Source of the DNA: Casuarius casuarius
Taxonomy: Eukaryota; Chordata; Aves; Casuariiformes; Casuariidae
Length of the DNA: 64,000 nt
Assembly (NCBI GenBank): GCA_003342895.1
Contig: PTFA01000158.1
Location: 365,412-429,411, forward strand
Direction of reading: 5' to 3'
In this document: piece after piece, positions 51,625 through 63,400 of the stretch
Position numbering within the stretch: the first letter of the stretch is position 1
How the letters are laid out: every line of letters starts with the position of its first letter
Notes under the pieces: generated by a model
The model's database searches: none
What the model was told of the DNA's origin: nothing
The model's input: the letters and a program-made list of their open reading frames with translations, nothing else
Made by a program: the position numbers and the translations under genes

Positions 51625-52333
51625 CATACTGGCACTCCCGGTCTGGTTAGGACTTTTGCAGACATAAAACACTGTAGCTGTTTTCATTGTAAGAATTTGC
51701 ATAAACAACATGTCACTGCATTAAATGGTATTTTATTTCTATGTATTTCTATTCTGAATGCAGTTGACTTGTGAAAAGGCTTAAGAGTCCTTTAGGGACT
51801 TATTCTTGTTGCTTTTGCAGAGAAATACAATGACAAATTTCATGCGACTGTTTGAGTACAGCTTTTTCCCAATATTGTGATATGGTCAATTAATTTTTAA
51901 AGCAGCCACTAATAGAAGTTGCCAGTAAACTAGATGTTAGTCTTAGGAGAATAAATAGTGACAGATTTTTTTCAATTAACCCAAGAGCAGCACAGAAATT
52001 AGTGTATCAGTATTTGCTGTTGTATTTCATTTCCTCTGATGTCTGAATCATTTTTCTGTGTTTCAGTTTGGATGCCTGCAAAAGATTTTCAAGCACTCAC
52101 TGCTCCACATAATAAATAGAACACTAGCTTGGGAGGTAAAACTGGATTTTATTCAAAGTCCCATCTCTGCCCTGTTGTGTTGTTAAGGTCTCCTCATCTT
52201 TCAGTTTTCAAAGAGATAACTCACTAATGGACATTATTATTTGCTGATCTTTCTGAGTAAGAATTATTTTTTTTAGTAAAAGACGGTTATTACAGTAAAT
52301 GTAGGAAAGTATGTTGACTAATATTATTTTCAG

Positions 52334-52357
52334 AAGATCTAAGAATTAAAGATGATG
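52334..52357 (+). other. Splice-site-flanked 24-base block (possible microexon)
   Basis: TGACTAATATTATTTTCAG looks like a branch point plus acceptor, and the block ends GATG|GTAAGA. It is open in phase 1-1 (DLRIKDD), the same size and phase as the block at 50486. It would fit the same gene only if the exon at 50821 is spliced onward. Confidence 0.2.
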
Positions 52358-55300
52358 GTAAGAAAGCTTTGAGTAATTTGACCAATCCTTGATACCATTC
52401 CCACTAGTATTACTGCAAAAGAACTAGCATAATTAGGGGACTATCAGTTCAGAAGAAATAAAGAGAGTCTAATCTTGATCTTGTACAAACAGTTTTGAAT
52501 TGGCTTAATTTTATCAGTTTTGTTGTTGTTATCCCTTAGTGAATGCTAGTGACAAGCAAATTATGAAGAGAACGTTATCTCCTGTGTCTGATGTTGTTTT
52601 GAGAAGACTTCTAGATAAGAGAAAGAGGGTGAAGGGAATAAGGCTACAGACACTATCTACCTGATGTACCTCTATTGCATGCACCACAATGAATACAATA
52701 CATATTATTGAAAGTAAACACAGTAGAGGTTAATTAAAAACCATTATAACCATTATTAAAATCAGACTTTTTCTGACTGGCTCCCAACCTACGGTAACAC
52801 AGACATCCTTGTATTATTCAACTTTTATGCCAAAAGAGTTTTAAACTCCTTTGCCTTTGGAAAAAAATGCATCACGTTGAAAAGTAGGTCTTGGCAAAGA
52901 TCTACTTACCTAAAGATACCAGCATTCCCCGATTTTACAACAAGTTCATGATATCAATTGCAGAGCAAATAAGAGCTGTTTTCAAAAACCTTGTGAAAAG
53001 AAACCAAGCAGCAAAGCCCATTTCCAAAGGCCTTGCCCAGAATTGCCAGGATGGGTTCAAAGCTCTTACTCTAACCTTGAAGACCCACAATATGAATATC
53101 TATGTGTGAAATAGTTCTCACAGGTTCCCCTTCTACTGAACAGGGACAAATAGTCACTTTTAACGTGCACTTCACCTGGCATATTTTCAATATCTACTTT
53201 AGAATGACTTGAAGTGCCCATTACCATCCCATTGATTATTGAAGAAGATCAGATGATGAGATCATATGTGTAGGCATCTCTATTTGGTCAGATAAGGCCT
53301 ATCTTTTAATATGACTTTGAAATGGAAAGTAATGACAGCAGTAGATATTTCTAATTTTGTAGCATTAGTAGTTTACTAGCATGGGGAGCAGTCTGTGATG
53401 TCCTGCACCAGGAAGCATACTGGATATACTAATCAAAGCACTTTCCTGTACAAATACAAGGATGTTTGGACACAGTCTATTCCAGCAACCCACAATTCCA
53501 CTTCTCCAAACCATACGTATCTGCTGCTGACGTAACTGCTTTACAGACAACTTCTTAGTGCAGTATATGGCTGGCAAGAAGCTAATTTAAGGTGCAACGG
53601 AGAAGGCTTGCTGCATCCTCTTCAGTTCCATTCCAGAGTCAGGAATAGCCCAGACCAAAGGACTAAGAATCCTAAAACAGATCAGAAACGCCATTCAATG
53701 AGTGAGTAAGAGTCAGTGTCAGATATGCAGCTTCAACTTCTTCCTATGTACACAAAACCATTCCCTCAGGATTTTGCTGGCTACCATGCCAAACTACCGA
53801 GTAGTCTCAACCATCCAGTCCAACCACCTCACGTAATGCTCCAAAGGTAATGGATGCAGGAACAAGTCCTGCATCTGCCGGCTTTATAAGGTTTAACACC
53901 TTCTGATTTTACCGGACTAGAAAAATGAGATTCCAGCTCTCCAGCTGGGAACTGATCAATTCTTTCTAACACATAGACACTAAGAAAGTGGCATTATAGA
54001 TGGATGTTCTATTTCAGGCCTTTCTTTGCAAGCTTCTAAAATGTGTTAGTTATAAATTATCACTCCCTCAGTGGCCTGCACAGCTGGACTCATGGTGGTT
54101 AAGGCAACCACATGATCGACAAAGGACAGTGTCATTCAACTTCTAGAAATCTTCCATGCACTTTCCCTGTTCAAATATACAGCACAGTGCAACATGTTCA
54201 GAGTAATCCCAGAGTTTCATCTCCTCTCCCTACTCTCCAGCTATTTGTCACTCAGTTACAGCTAAGACTTAGCAAGGGAGACCCCCTGCCCCAAAATTGG
54301 CACTGGGTCCGCAACCTACAGTCAGGCCCTGCCAGCACTGTTGAAGAGCATCCAGAAAACTTAAAAGAGGGTAAGGTATACACAAGCAGAGCAATCCTGC
54401 TCTCATTAGCAATGCTCAGAGTGGTGCTCCCTTATTTTTACCAGGTCCCTATGTTTTACTCAGATAAGATTTAAGGTAAAAGGATGCATCTTCTATTAAC
54501 CTGAGGATTAAAACTGCAATAATTGGAAGAGTTATAAAGGAAAAGTCTTGGCTGGCATGCCCTGGAAAGTTTTTAGCTATCAGTCTTGTTTCTGCTGTTA
54601 TTTTACTTTCTTTTGTCCTGAGGATATTGGGAAGGTAGAGACCAAGAACTGCAATTTCTTTCCTTGGAAGGGGCCTCCAGCTTCTAATGATCTGTCTCTT
54701 CTAGAGAATCCTAACCATGTTCAGAGTGGTCTTCCATTGAAAACACACAGTAACGTGGGAGGTTAGGTCTTTTCCTCACCTCAAGTTTCCTTCATTAATA
54801 CTTTGATCTCTTGTTATTACCTTGTGAAGAAAAAGTGGTATAAATTTCCTTTCCAAAGAATATTTACACTCACTCTATACATACCTGAAGCTGGGAATGA
54901 AATGCTTGGACTCAGCCTCAGTTCTTATCTTCACCTCACTCTAGTATACAGTTAACTTGAGGGTGGGAAGGAAGATTGAGAAGAATATGGAGCTGATTCA
55001 CTTTCTACATACACTAGCAAAAATAGAGGGTATTGCTGTATGCATCCGTGGAATTAAAGAAGAATAAAATTAGTCTGAGATCACTTGTAAACCAGTCAGA
55101 CATGATTGTTGCATGAATGGGGATGCATAAATTAAACTTGCCAGAGGTTACTAGTAATTTATAGTTTTGGCTCTTTGGAAGCTCAAAGCAAGATGCTATT
55201 TACTTGTATTGTTTGTTGAACAAGTACACTTAACACAGCAGTCACAGTAGATAAATGCTACCTTGTCTTTCAAATATATCTTGACTGACGAACAGCTCTG

Positions 55301-58300
55301 AGATGTCACAGGCCAAACACTGCCTTTGAAGTTGGAAAACATCTACCAATTGATGCCTGCCTGAAGAGCTGTCATAGGGAACACGGAATAAAGAAAAATT
55401 AAGTGTCATAACACGCCTAATATTGAAATATGATGTGTTTCTTTTTTATCATTTCCAAAACAAAGTAAACTGAAAGATGCTTCATGACAATGCATTTAAA
55501 TGTGGGTAGACATTTTAGGCATGTGTGGAAAAAACTGATGGCTTTGATTTAAAAGACACTATAAAATAAGTGAAAGTAAATAGGTAAAATAAATGCAAAA
55601 TAAATTCATTTTGGTCCCTTTAATCTACTACAGTCACTCAGGAATTCTAGAGTTCTGTTCTGTGTAGAGATGCTCATTAAGCTCTAATTATTCTTTGAAA
55701 GGTCAGCCATATCACCTTGGAGTGTAATATTTTTTATAGCTTATAAGCTCAGCAAATCAAAATCATTATGTCTGAGCAGCAGCTGGATGGGAGGCCTATT
55801 TGTGGAAGCAGCAGTTTAGATTCACAAGATGGCATTCTTCCCTCACACCAGTGAATGCCTCAGCTTCATCCTGAGGAGGTGTGCTTTCTTAAAGATAGGG
55901 AGAAAAAAAATTCTAATCACTTATTAGACCTACCAAGTCATTTTCTGCCACAGTGAATGAAGATAGGCCCTCTTCCAATCTGAGTAATTGCACTGACCCT
56001 ATTTCATCAGGATATGACATTTCCCCTTGAATTTGCCATTCTGATCTCTATTTACTGTCTTCAAAATCCTCCTTCCTTCTCTTAGTCACCATATCATTGA
56101 TTTGATAGCCTTCAAGCCGTAATTTTGCAGACTCCTCTCAGCTGTCTTGTTTACTTTGAGTTCATTATGAAATCCACCTCTACTAGAGTCAACTTCACAC
56201 TGAACAAAACAGTTCCCTGCTGCAGCAATCTCGTCACCAATCACCTATAAATCCTGGAACATGGGGTTTACGCAGTGTGAGCAGAGCTGCCTTCTCCCTC
56301 AGGAATATGTGGGCTGCTGCGGTTCATGCACTAGAAATGTCCCCACTTGTCAAACAGGCTGCTCTTTGCTTTATTGTGTTTCACGCACAGCTGAAAAGAT
56401 CAATCTGTGAAATTGCTTAACTTGGAGATAGCTGGCACACAGGCAACTGTAAGACAAAGGAGAACATCAGCAAGCTATCGTGGGGCAACAAGAGGAAAAG
56501 CGTGAGGAAGATATAAGAGCAGATATCATTGTGAAAATAGATGAAGCTCTTTCGCCCAAGTGAGAGTAAGAATAGTCGGCACTACCCCAACGAGCATGGA
56601 AGCCCTTTGTGTACACAGACAAATTAAACCATGAAAGTAAGGTTTTTATGAGCATAACTTACTGCCTGAAGAGAGTGAAAGTCCATCTTCCCACAGACTG
56701 CTCTGCTGCATTCGCCAGCACTGACTAGAGGTTATGGGTCAGAAGCCTTCACTGCTGCTATCACAGCCACTGCCACATTACTGAACACATCACTTGCAAA
56801 TAGAAGTCAAAAATGATGTGCTGTTTCATGTGAAGTTCACTGCCACGTGCTGTATCAGGGCATGTCTCTGATGCACTCATCTTCTGTGTCTGTTCTTTAA
56901 CAGTAGGAGGAACACGCTCCTGGAAACAATGTCATAAATCTTAGTGTAGTTGTTGGGGAACAAGAGCTGATGTCATGTTGAGCTGAATGTTTTCAGTCAC
57001 ATAAACAACAGAAGGAAACCTTATCTAAGGGCACAGAATTGAATTTGGCCCTGACACACACAGTTGCAACTCAGTTAATGAGGAGTTTTTTAGGTATTTA
57101 GATAATGACAGATGAAGATGGATGTCCCAATTTCTACTGTACTCAGTAGCACTGTGTGTAGAAGCTGGTTCTTTGGGAATGCTGCTGGCCATCACTCTAC
57201 ATTTTTAACTTTTTCTTTTTTAGCCATCCCCTATTTGCCCCAGCTCACCCTCTGTCTACAAGGGGCTCGATATCTTTCCTCTTATTTTCCTATCTAACCT
57301 TAATTCTTGGCTGCTATTTGTCCCTACCATCTCTGCTGCTCTTGTCTGGCAGGATGAACTCAGCATAGTGCTCCTTGGCAAACCCAGGCAAGTCAGCAGC
57401 AGACCCTTCCCTTCCCAACCTGGCCTCTGCAGTCCTCTTGCTGAACACAACATCTCTGACTGCTCATATGCCTGCATCTGTCAGGTCAAGGGGTCCAGCA
57501 CTTACTGGGTTATGTCTAAATCAGCAGGCTGGGAAGTACAATGAAACACTGGCCAGCTGTTGCCATTCATGAGATCAGGTGTAATATAATCACTTGGACT
57601 TTCTTTCTCACTTGCCATTTCTTTTCCCTCTTAACAGCTACCTAAAAGTGGGGGTCATCATGGTCCCTGGACAAGAGCATACCCATTTAGTCCCTGGCAG
57701 TGTGTAATAAATACTCTGTGCTCTGTCTGGGCCTATTCCATGAAGGGATGTTCAAAAAACCAAGCAAGGTCCAGACATAGCTGAGATCCTCAAAACACAG
57801 TTTAAGAGGTTTGTATGTTGTCCTGGGTTTTGGTGAGGATGACTCTTATTTTGAATAAATTGCCAAGCCTCCTGTTCAGGTATTATTGACCAATTTGCTC
57901 TGTGTATGGGCAAAGAGTGTGTGAAGAATGTGTGAAAGGCACTGGAGGAGTGGGGAGAGAGAGAGACAATGTGAAGTCCAAGGGAAGACAAGTGCCTGTA
58001 CTCCATGTGCATCTAGTATTATGAATAACCTGCCTTCAGTGATGTTGTTTAACTTAATAATGGCTGCAAGATGGGAGTCTTGTTATAGCCTCTTAAAAAG
58101 ATTTCAAACGCTTTGTATCTTTCCTACTTTATTATTAAAAAAGAAAAATGTTCATTTCTGCCATCCTGGAGGTTTCTGCAGTCTTTCTGCTGCTGCCTTC
58201 TCAATGCACTACAGGATGTAAAACAACAGCTCAGGGAGCAGAGGGGAGGAGCTGATTCCTGTATTGTTTTTGACTGTTCCTAAAATAGCCACAGCAAGCT

Positions 58301-59040
58301 GTGTAGTCTCAAGGGAGGAAGTTCTTCCTGTATGCCATTTACCAATGTATGCTTCTGTGGCAACGCGAGATAACTTGGGAGTCTCAAAGTTTAACTTTTA
58401 AAAGCCTTCTTGCTGCACCTCCGAAATGAAGTTTTTCCTACAGGTCCTCCAGTAAGCATGCTTCAATGCTTACAAGGCATGTGTGCAAAGTCAGCTCCTT
58501 TTGCTGGCAATCTCCATTCTCTTTACGATTTTGCTCTCCTAAGCAACATGCATGAAGGACAGTATCCTGACCCTCTCTCCTGGGGCCTTTGTCTTTCACT
58601 GGCCTATTCCTTTTAACCAGGCTAGAGCTGTACATTTCAAAAACCTATTTTAAGACTGACAGTGAAATCTCAACCCAGCTGAAGTAAAAGTAACAGAAAA
58701 TGTGAAATCAAGGTGCTATCTATCTGTAGAACAGTTAAAAATCAGATGTGCAAGACATCCCCAGGCTACCTTGAACACATACAGGCATGTTTCTCATCAT
58801 AGCTAAGAGGACTCTGCTCAAATCTTAGATTTAAATGCAGTTTTTTACACTGGAACACAATCATACTGTTACATATATCCAGTGAGAGAATAAGCCATCT
58901 GTATGCCATACACATCTATTGAAGCCCTCATCCCTCATCCATCAGTAACATCCAGTAGGTATAATAAGAAGTTTGTCCAATAAATACAGGCCAAAAATCA
59001 CACTGGAATTATTCAATTACCAATTTTAAATACGGAAACA
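52358..59040. other. Non-coding stretch between candidate exons and the MROH remnant
   Basis: Composition is AT-rich and no repeat family or exon could be supported. An open 120-codon frame (54112-54474) contains a weak splice-flanked block ending AGAGG|GTAAGG near 54370. Its acceptor has little pyrimidine tract, so it is not called. Confidence 0.5.
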
Positions 59041-59323
59041 CTTTCAGCTCCTGCACCACTTTCACCAGTGCCAACAAGCACTCACCCATAATCACAGTAG
59101 AGGTGATGTCCTTAATGACCCTCATGAACACCTCCACAAAAGCCCTTCATGCTCTATTAGCTGTAAAAGTAGAAGACACACAAAAGCTTCTCACTATTCA
59201 TATTCCTAACATCTCTTCTTTACAATTTCTCCTAGGAAGAGTATTTTCTAGAAATCATTCCAGAACAGACCTTACCCAAATACACACTTGCCTCTGATTG
59301 CACCTTTCAGGTTCTGGGGTGAC
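59041..59323 (-). pseudogene. Decayed duplicate of an MROH exon plus adjoining intron
   Basis: This segment aligns by eye with 63046-63330, covering the 5' two thirds of the third visible MROH exon and the start of the intron upstream of it. The exon-like part is 59041-59160 and still has an AG acceptor; VEVFMRVIKDITS and GECLLALVKVV are readable. One base is missing close to the acceptor compared with the intact exon, which breaks the frame. The intronic part (59161-59323) also matches over nearly its whole length, so this is a DNA-level duplicate and not a retrocopy. The match stops abruptly at 59041, just after the LK codons, and the rest of the gene is not found nearby. Confidence 0.75.
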
Positions 59324-60219
59324 CCAGACTGGCCCATTTTGTCCCTACCCCCTTAGGAAGATGGATTTATACTGAATACAGCAGGACTTGCTAGTTCAAA
59401 AACAGCCCTAGCGGTACTGCACTGCCTCACGTTCCTTCTGGTGACTGGCATTTTCTTGGTGCACTACAGGATGCTGCGTGTGACACAGACAAGCCCCCTT
59501 CTGAAGAGGGGCTGGGGTGCTGAAAGTCCTTGTGTGCCCCTACTTCTACAGCTACCTGCTCCCAGGTCCCGGCCTGCCAGAGCCCTGCCGGGTCCTCCGT
59601 CTTCCTTCCCAGAGCACCACGGAGCTCTCTGGATGGCTCAGGAGGAGCATCTCAGGGGAAAAGGTCTTCCCAGTCGGCCCTTCCTTCGCCATGGCCGGGG
59701 CTCTTTCCCCACGGGGAGCACCTCGGTGGTGGCACCTCCCCGGTTTCGGAAGGAGAAGAAGAGGACTCCCAGTACTTCCTGAGACGAAGTACTTACACCT
59801 CTCCGGTATTTTGTAATCCACAGAACAGGGATTCTCCTTCTCCCCTCACTTCTTCCTCAGGTTTTTCTCAGGCAAGCCCCCACTGAGGGTTNGGNNACAC
59901 AAAATCNAGANCCAAAGCACCCAGAAATGGCCAGAGGCTGCTCCTCCAGACGCTGGAAGATAAATCCCCATCTTGCCAGAAAACAACCCTCCCACAGACA
60001 AACACACTCTGGAATCGCTTGCCCACCTCGTGGCGTTCAAGGTCGGGTTAGGATTCACAGCCCTCTCTAGCTCCAGTTCCACATACAGACATAGCTCAGA
60101 CACACGGCAAGAACAGCAGGTCCGCAGGCACCACAACAGCCCTGCCGCAGCCAGGGGCTTGTCGAGAGGCCTCGGCCCCCAAGGAAGCACCGCAGGGGCT
60201 TCTGTTCAACAAGCAATGC
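59324..60219. other. GC-rich intergenic DNA downstream of the MROH-like gene
   Basis: GC and CpG content rise sharply here (for example around 59.55-59.78 kb), and three plus-strand frames of about 100 codons overlap. These frames have no motifs and end in the N-containing zone. I see no exon, promoter motif or repeat that I can name. Confidence 0.5.
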
Positions 60220-60225
60220 TTTATT
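60220..60225 (-). terminator. Polyadenylation signal AATAAA of the MROH-like gene
   Basis: The plus strand reads TTTATT here, so the minus strand reads AATAAA, about 125 bases past the stop codon. A T/G-rich stretch (TTGCTTGTTG) follows within 15 bases, as expected downstream of a cleavage site. This implies a short 3' UTR. Confidence 0.6.
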
Positions 60226-60349
60226 TTGGTCAGCTGATTGCGCCGGCTCCGTGGTAACACAGCCACCTCTCTGCACTGGCTGCCCTCTCCTTGCCCCTCT
60301 GGCCTTCCCNCTCCTCACTTTCCTGGGGGCGGTGCACTCGCATGGCCTC

Positions 60350-60453
60350 CTAGGTGNTGTGGACATTTCTCAGCTCGGACCAGTTGTCTCCCAGGACCTG
60401 AGCTGCTGCCTGCTGCACGCTGGGACNCTGGTCTTCCTGCATCAACTGGAGAG
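60350..60453 (-). CDS. MROH-like gene, terminal exon with stop codon
   Basis: This 104-base coding segment enters in phase 1 after a TGTTNCAG acceptor and ends in TAG at 60350-60352. It encodes LQLMQEDQ, then PSVQQAAAQVLGDNWSEL, which fits the family's closing LQxLxxDxxPxVxxxAAxxL helix. Joined directly to the sixth exon it is in frame. However, about 20 residues usually found between these helices would then be absent, so a short exon may be hidden in the 1-kb intron. Two N bases lie inside the exon and one in its acceptor. Confidence 0.75.
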
Positions 60454-63400
60454 CTGNAACAACACAGGCAGATGCATCAGTGACTGTCAAAGCCCAGGAC
60501 AGACTGGTCCTCACTTCCCTGGCGCTCTCGGCAGAGCATCACTTGGCACAGCTGCAAAGCCTTCCCTGGCCTCACCCCTGGCGGAGGGTGGCAAGGCTGC
60601 ACTAGGATCAGCTGCCTTTGCACACGCTCACTGCAAGCCCTCAGCCTTCCGCACATATCCAGCCAGAGAAATTCTCCCCTGAGACCAACGGTCCCTCCAG
60701 GAGGAGTCTTCCATGCCCCACGAAGCAGGAAGGAGGCTTCTGCAACCATTTTGCCAAACGTGTGCAAAGGTCTAATTTCTCAAGAGCTTGACAACTTTTC
60801 CCAAGTTTGCTTTTGTGCAAANGACANTCTTGGTTTAGCAGGAACTTGTCTGTCTGGGGATGCAAGGGCTCGGAGTCCATATTCACCTGGGATTAAGTCA
60901 CAGCCNGGCCAAGGTTTGGGGCAGGACACCAGACAGAAGGGGAAGCATCGGGGAGCAGAAGGTGGGGATGTCTCTGCCCAGGCAAGGAGAAAGTGGACTG
61001 CAGGAGGGGCAAGTGTGACCTNCCTGTACTTAGAGCACTCGTATCCTGCTCTCCCAGCCACCGGGCNTCTGCGTTTTCCAGGATCGCACCTACTCACACA
61101 ATGCACATGCGTAAACAGCAATACACTTCCCATGGTGGCCCCACTTCCCAGGCTAGTCTCGGACTCGTCTCGCACATTGAGGATGGGCTTTGGGGAGCAC
61201 AGGAATGTGCTAGATATGAAACCAGCAGGCTCCCGTCTNNGTTTAACTTCCTNGGAAGAGNCATGAAGCAGAGCTGAGAAAGCTGTGTGCCAGGGGCTAA
61301 GCCTCNTCTGGAACACTACTTCCACCGTGCTTTTCCTACAGAGACTTCAGCCCCTTTACAGCCCTTCCCTAATTCCTCCTGCTGCCAGCCTCCTAAGGCC
61401 CGCGGCTATTCCCACCCCACTGCAGAGAAAGTGGAGCTGGCCCTTNGCTGCCTCTTGGAGGCAGGAGCAGAAGAGAACTGCAGCTTTGTCTCTCACCGGT
61501 TAATTTGATGGCCGCAGTCCGCATNGCCCAACACGAGCTCCNGAAGTAGGTCCGGAAGGTGTCATAGACACTGTCCAGAAGCTCGGGGACGTTTCTGGCC
61601 TAGGGGAAAACAGAGACAGAGGAGTTCTTTGGCTGNAAAGGCCCTTCCATTGANCCTGGGCAAGCAGAGTGGGCAAACCAGGAGAGGAGGAAAAGAGCTG
61701 CTGGCTGCAAGGCACTGANAGCTCCCATCACTGCCATGCCAGAGGCTGCTCTACCACCTCTCTGAAGAGCACTCCACGCTCCAGGTCTCTGGGCCAGGGA
61801 AAGTCCCTGACACCACTCAGTCTTACCCTGGGCCACAGCTTNCTTACCAGGTGACTGCAGACAGCTTCCTGAAGCTTCTCGCCNCTCTTCTCCATGTTCA
61901 GAGTAACATGTGTCTGCAGCTTCCGCAGGCCCAGCAGTGGAGTGCACAGCACAAAAGTGCTTCTGCAGGCCTGCAAAGCAGAGGGGCTCCAGCTCAGCCC
62001 TCCCCAGGCACAGCCAGGTGCCTTTCAAGGGGACTCCTGGAGCTGAGCACTGCTCATGTGCTGCAAGAAGAGGCAATGCAGTTGCCAGCAAGGAGAGGGA
62101 AAGCTTGCAATAGCAAGGACACGTAGAGAGAACGTGCAGCTTTGTAAAGAGCGGCAGGAAGGGCAGACCTGCTCTGCTCTTGCCCTGCATCNCTCTNNCT
62201 NNGAAGAGAGAAGTGAAACGTGGCTCTTACATTGTAAACTCCAGGGTCAGGGTCCCGAAGGTGGAGCAGAATTCTGACCCAGGTAGTTCGGACTTCTTGG
62301 CGCAGGAAAGATTTCCATCTCCTCTTGGCAAAGGAGGCCAGGATTCCATATAAGGTGAAGGCTGAGGAACGAAGCACTGCCTCATCCTGCAACCAAGAAA
62401 CCCCAACCATCAGGTTGCTAACTAGGGCCCCAAAACAAACATCTCTTGACCAGACAAANGCTTGCAGCTGAGCCCAACATCCTGAACAACAGGTCGTCTC
62501 CCTTTGTCCAAGGCCCAAGGATCAGGAGAAACCGTTTCTCTGAAGGACATCCCTCGGGAAACAAGAGAGGCTGGCAGTGTGCCGCTTCCTTCCTTGCCCC
62601 TTGCTCTGCTCCTCACGGCCTTGCCCACTCAGCTACTGGGCAGTTGGACTAGTGGCCTCTGAGGTCCTCGGCGACTTTACGGGCAGCTGACACAGAGACA
62701 AAAGCCAAGCAGCTCTCGGCCTCTCAAGGAGTCCCACAGAGGTACTCCCTCCCTTAGTGGCCAGACTTTCTTCACCACTCTCCAAGGGCAAGCCCAAGAT
62801 GACTACCTCTGTGTGCCCCTGGGTAGCACTATGTCTCCTGCTTTCTCTGCAGCCTTTTCCATGAATGACCGTTCTTCCCTGAACACCCACAGGCCTCATG
62901 GATGGTTGCCCCCATCAGAACTTTCCCATGGATGACCTTATCAAGACTGCTGGCACAAGCATTACCTACTGCTCTTCACTTACAGCATCAAAGAAAGTCT
63001 TGGTATACAGGGCAATGTCCCGGAAGGTCATGCCAAGGTCCTTCTCTTTCAGCTCCACCACCACTTTGGCCAGCGCTGACAAGCTCTCCCCTGTGCTCTG
63101 CGAAGAGCTGACGTCCTTGATGGCCCTCAGCAACACCTCCACAACGGCCGCCTTATGCTCTCGCAGCTGTCAAAGCAGAAGACATACAAGAGCTTCTCAC
63201 TAGCCAGACCTCGCACATCTCTTCCTTACCATTTCTCCCAAGATCAGAATTTCATGGAGACCATTCCAGAGCACACCTTAGCCCAAGCCTACACGCTCAC
63301 CCTCACAATACACCTTGGAGGCCAGAGGCATGTGCTAGATTGGCACACGGTCTCAAGGAACACCAGCATTTCCCTTTTTGCTGCTCTGCCCAGTTTCTTG

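Noticed and set aside
59441..59886. Three overlapping plus-strand frames of about 100-118 codons
   Set aside because: GC-rich sequence open in several frames; no motifs, and located downstream of the MROH gene on the opposite strand.
60751..61325. 171-codon plus-strand and 181-codon minus-strand frames
   Set aside because: Both span N bases that suppress stop detection and lie in the last MROH intron. Neither resembles the family or any protein I know.
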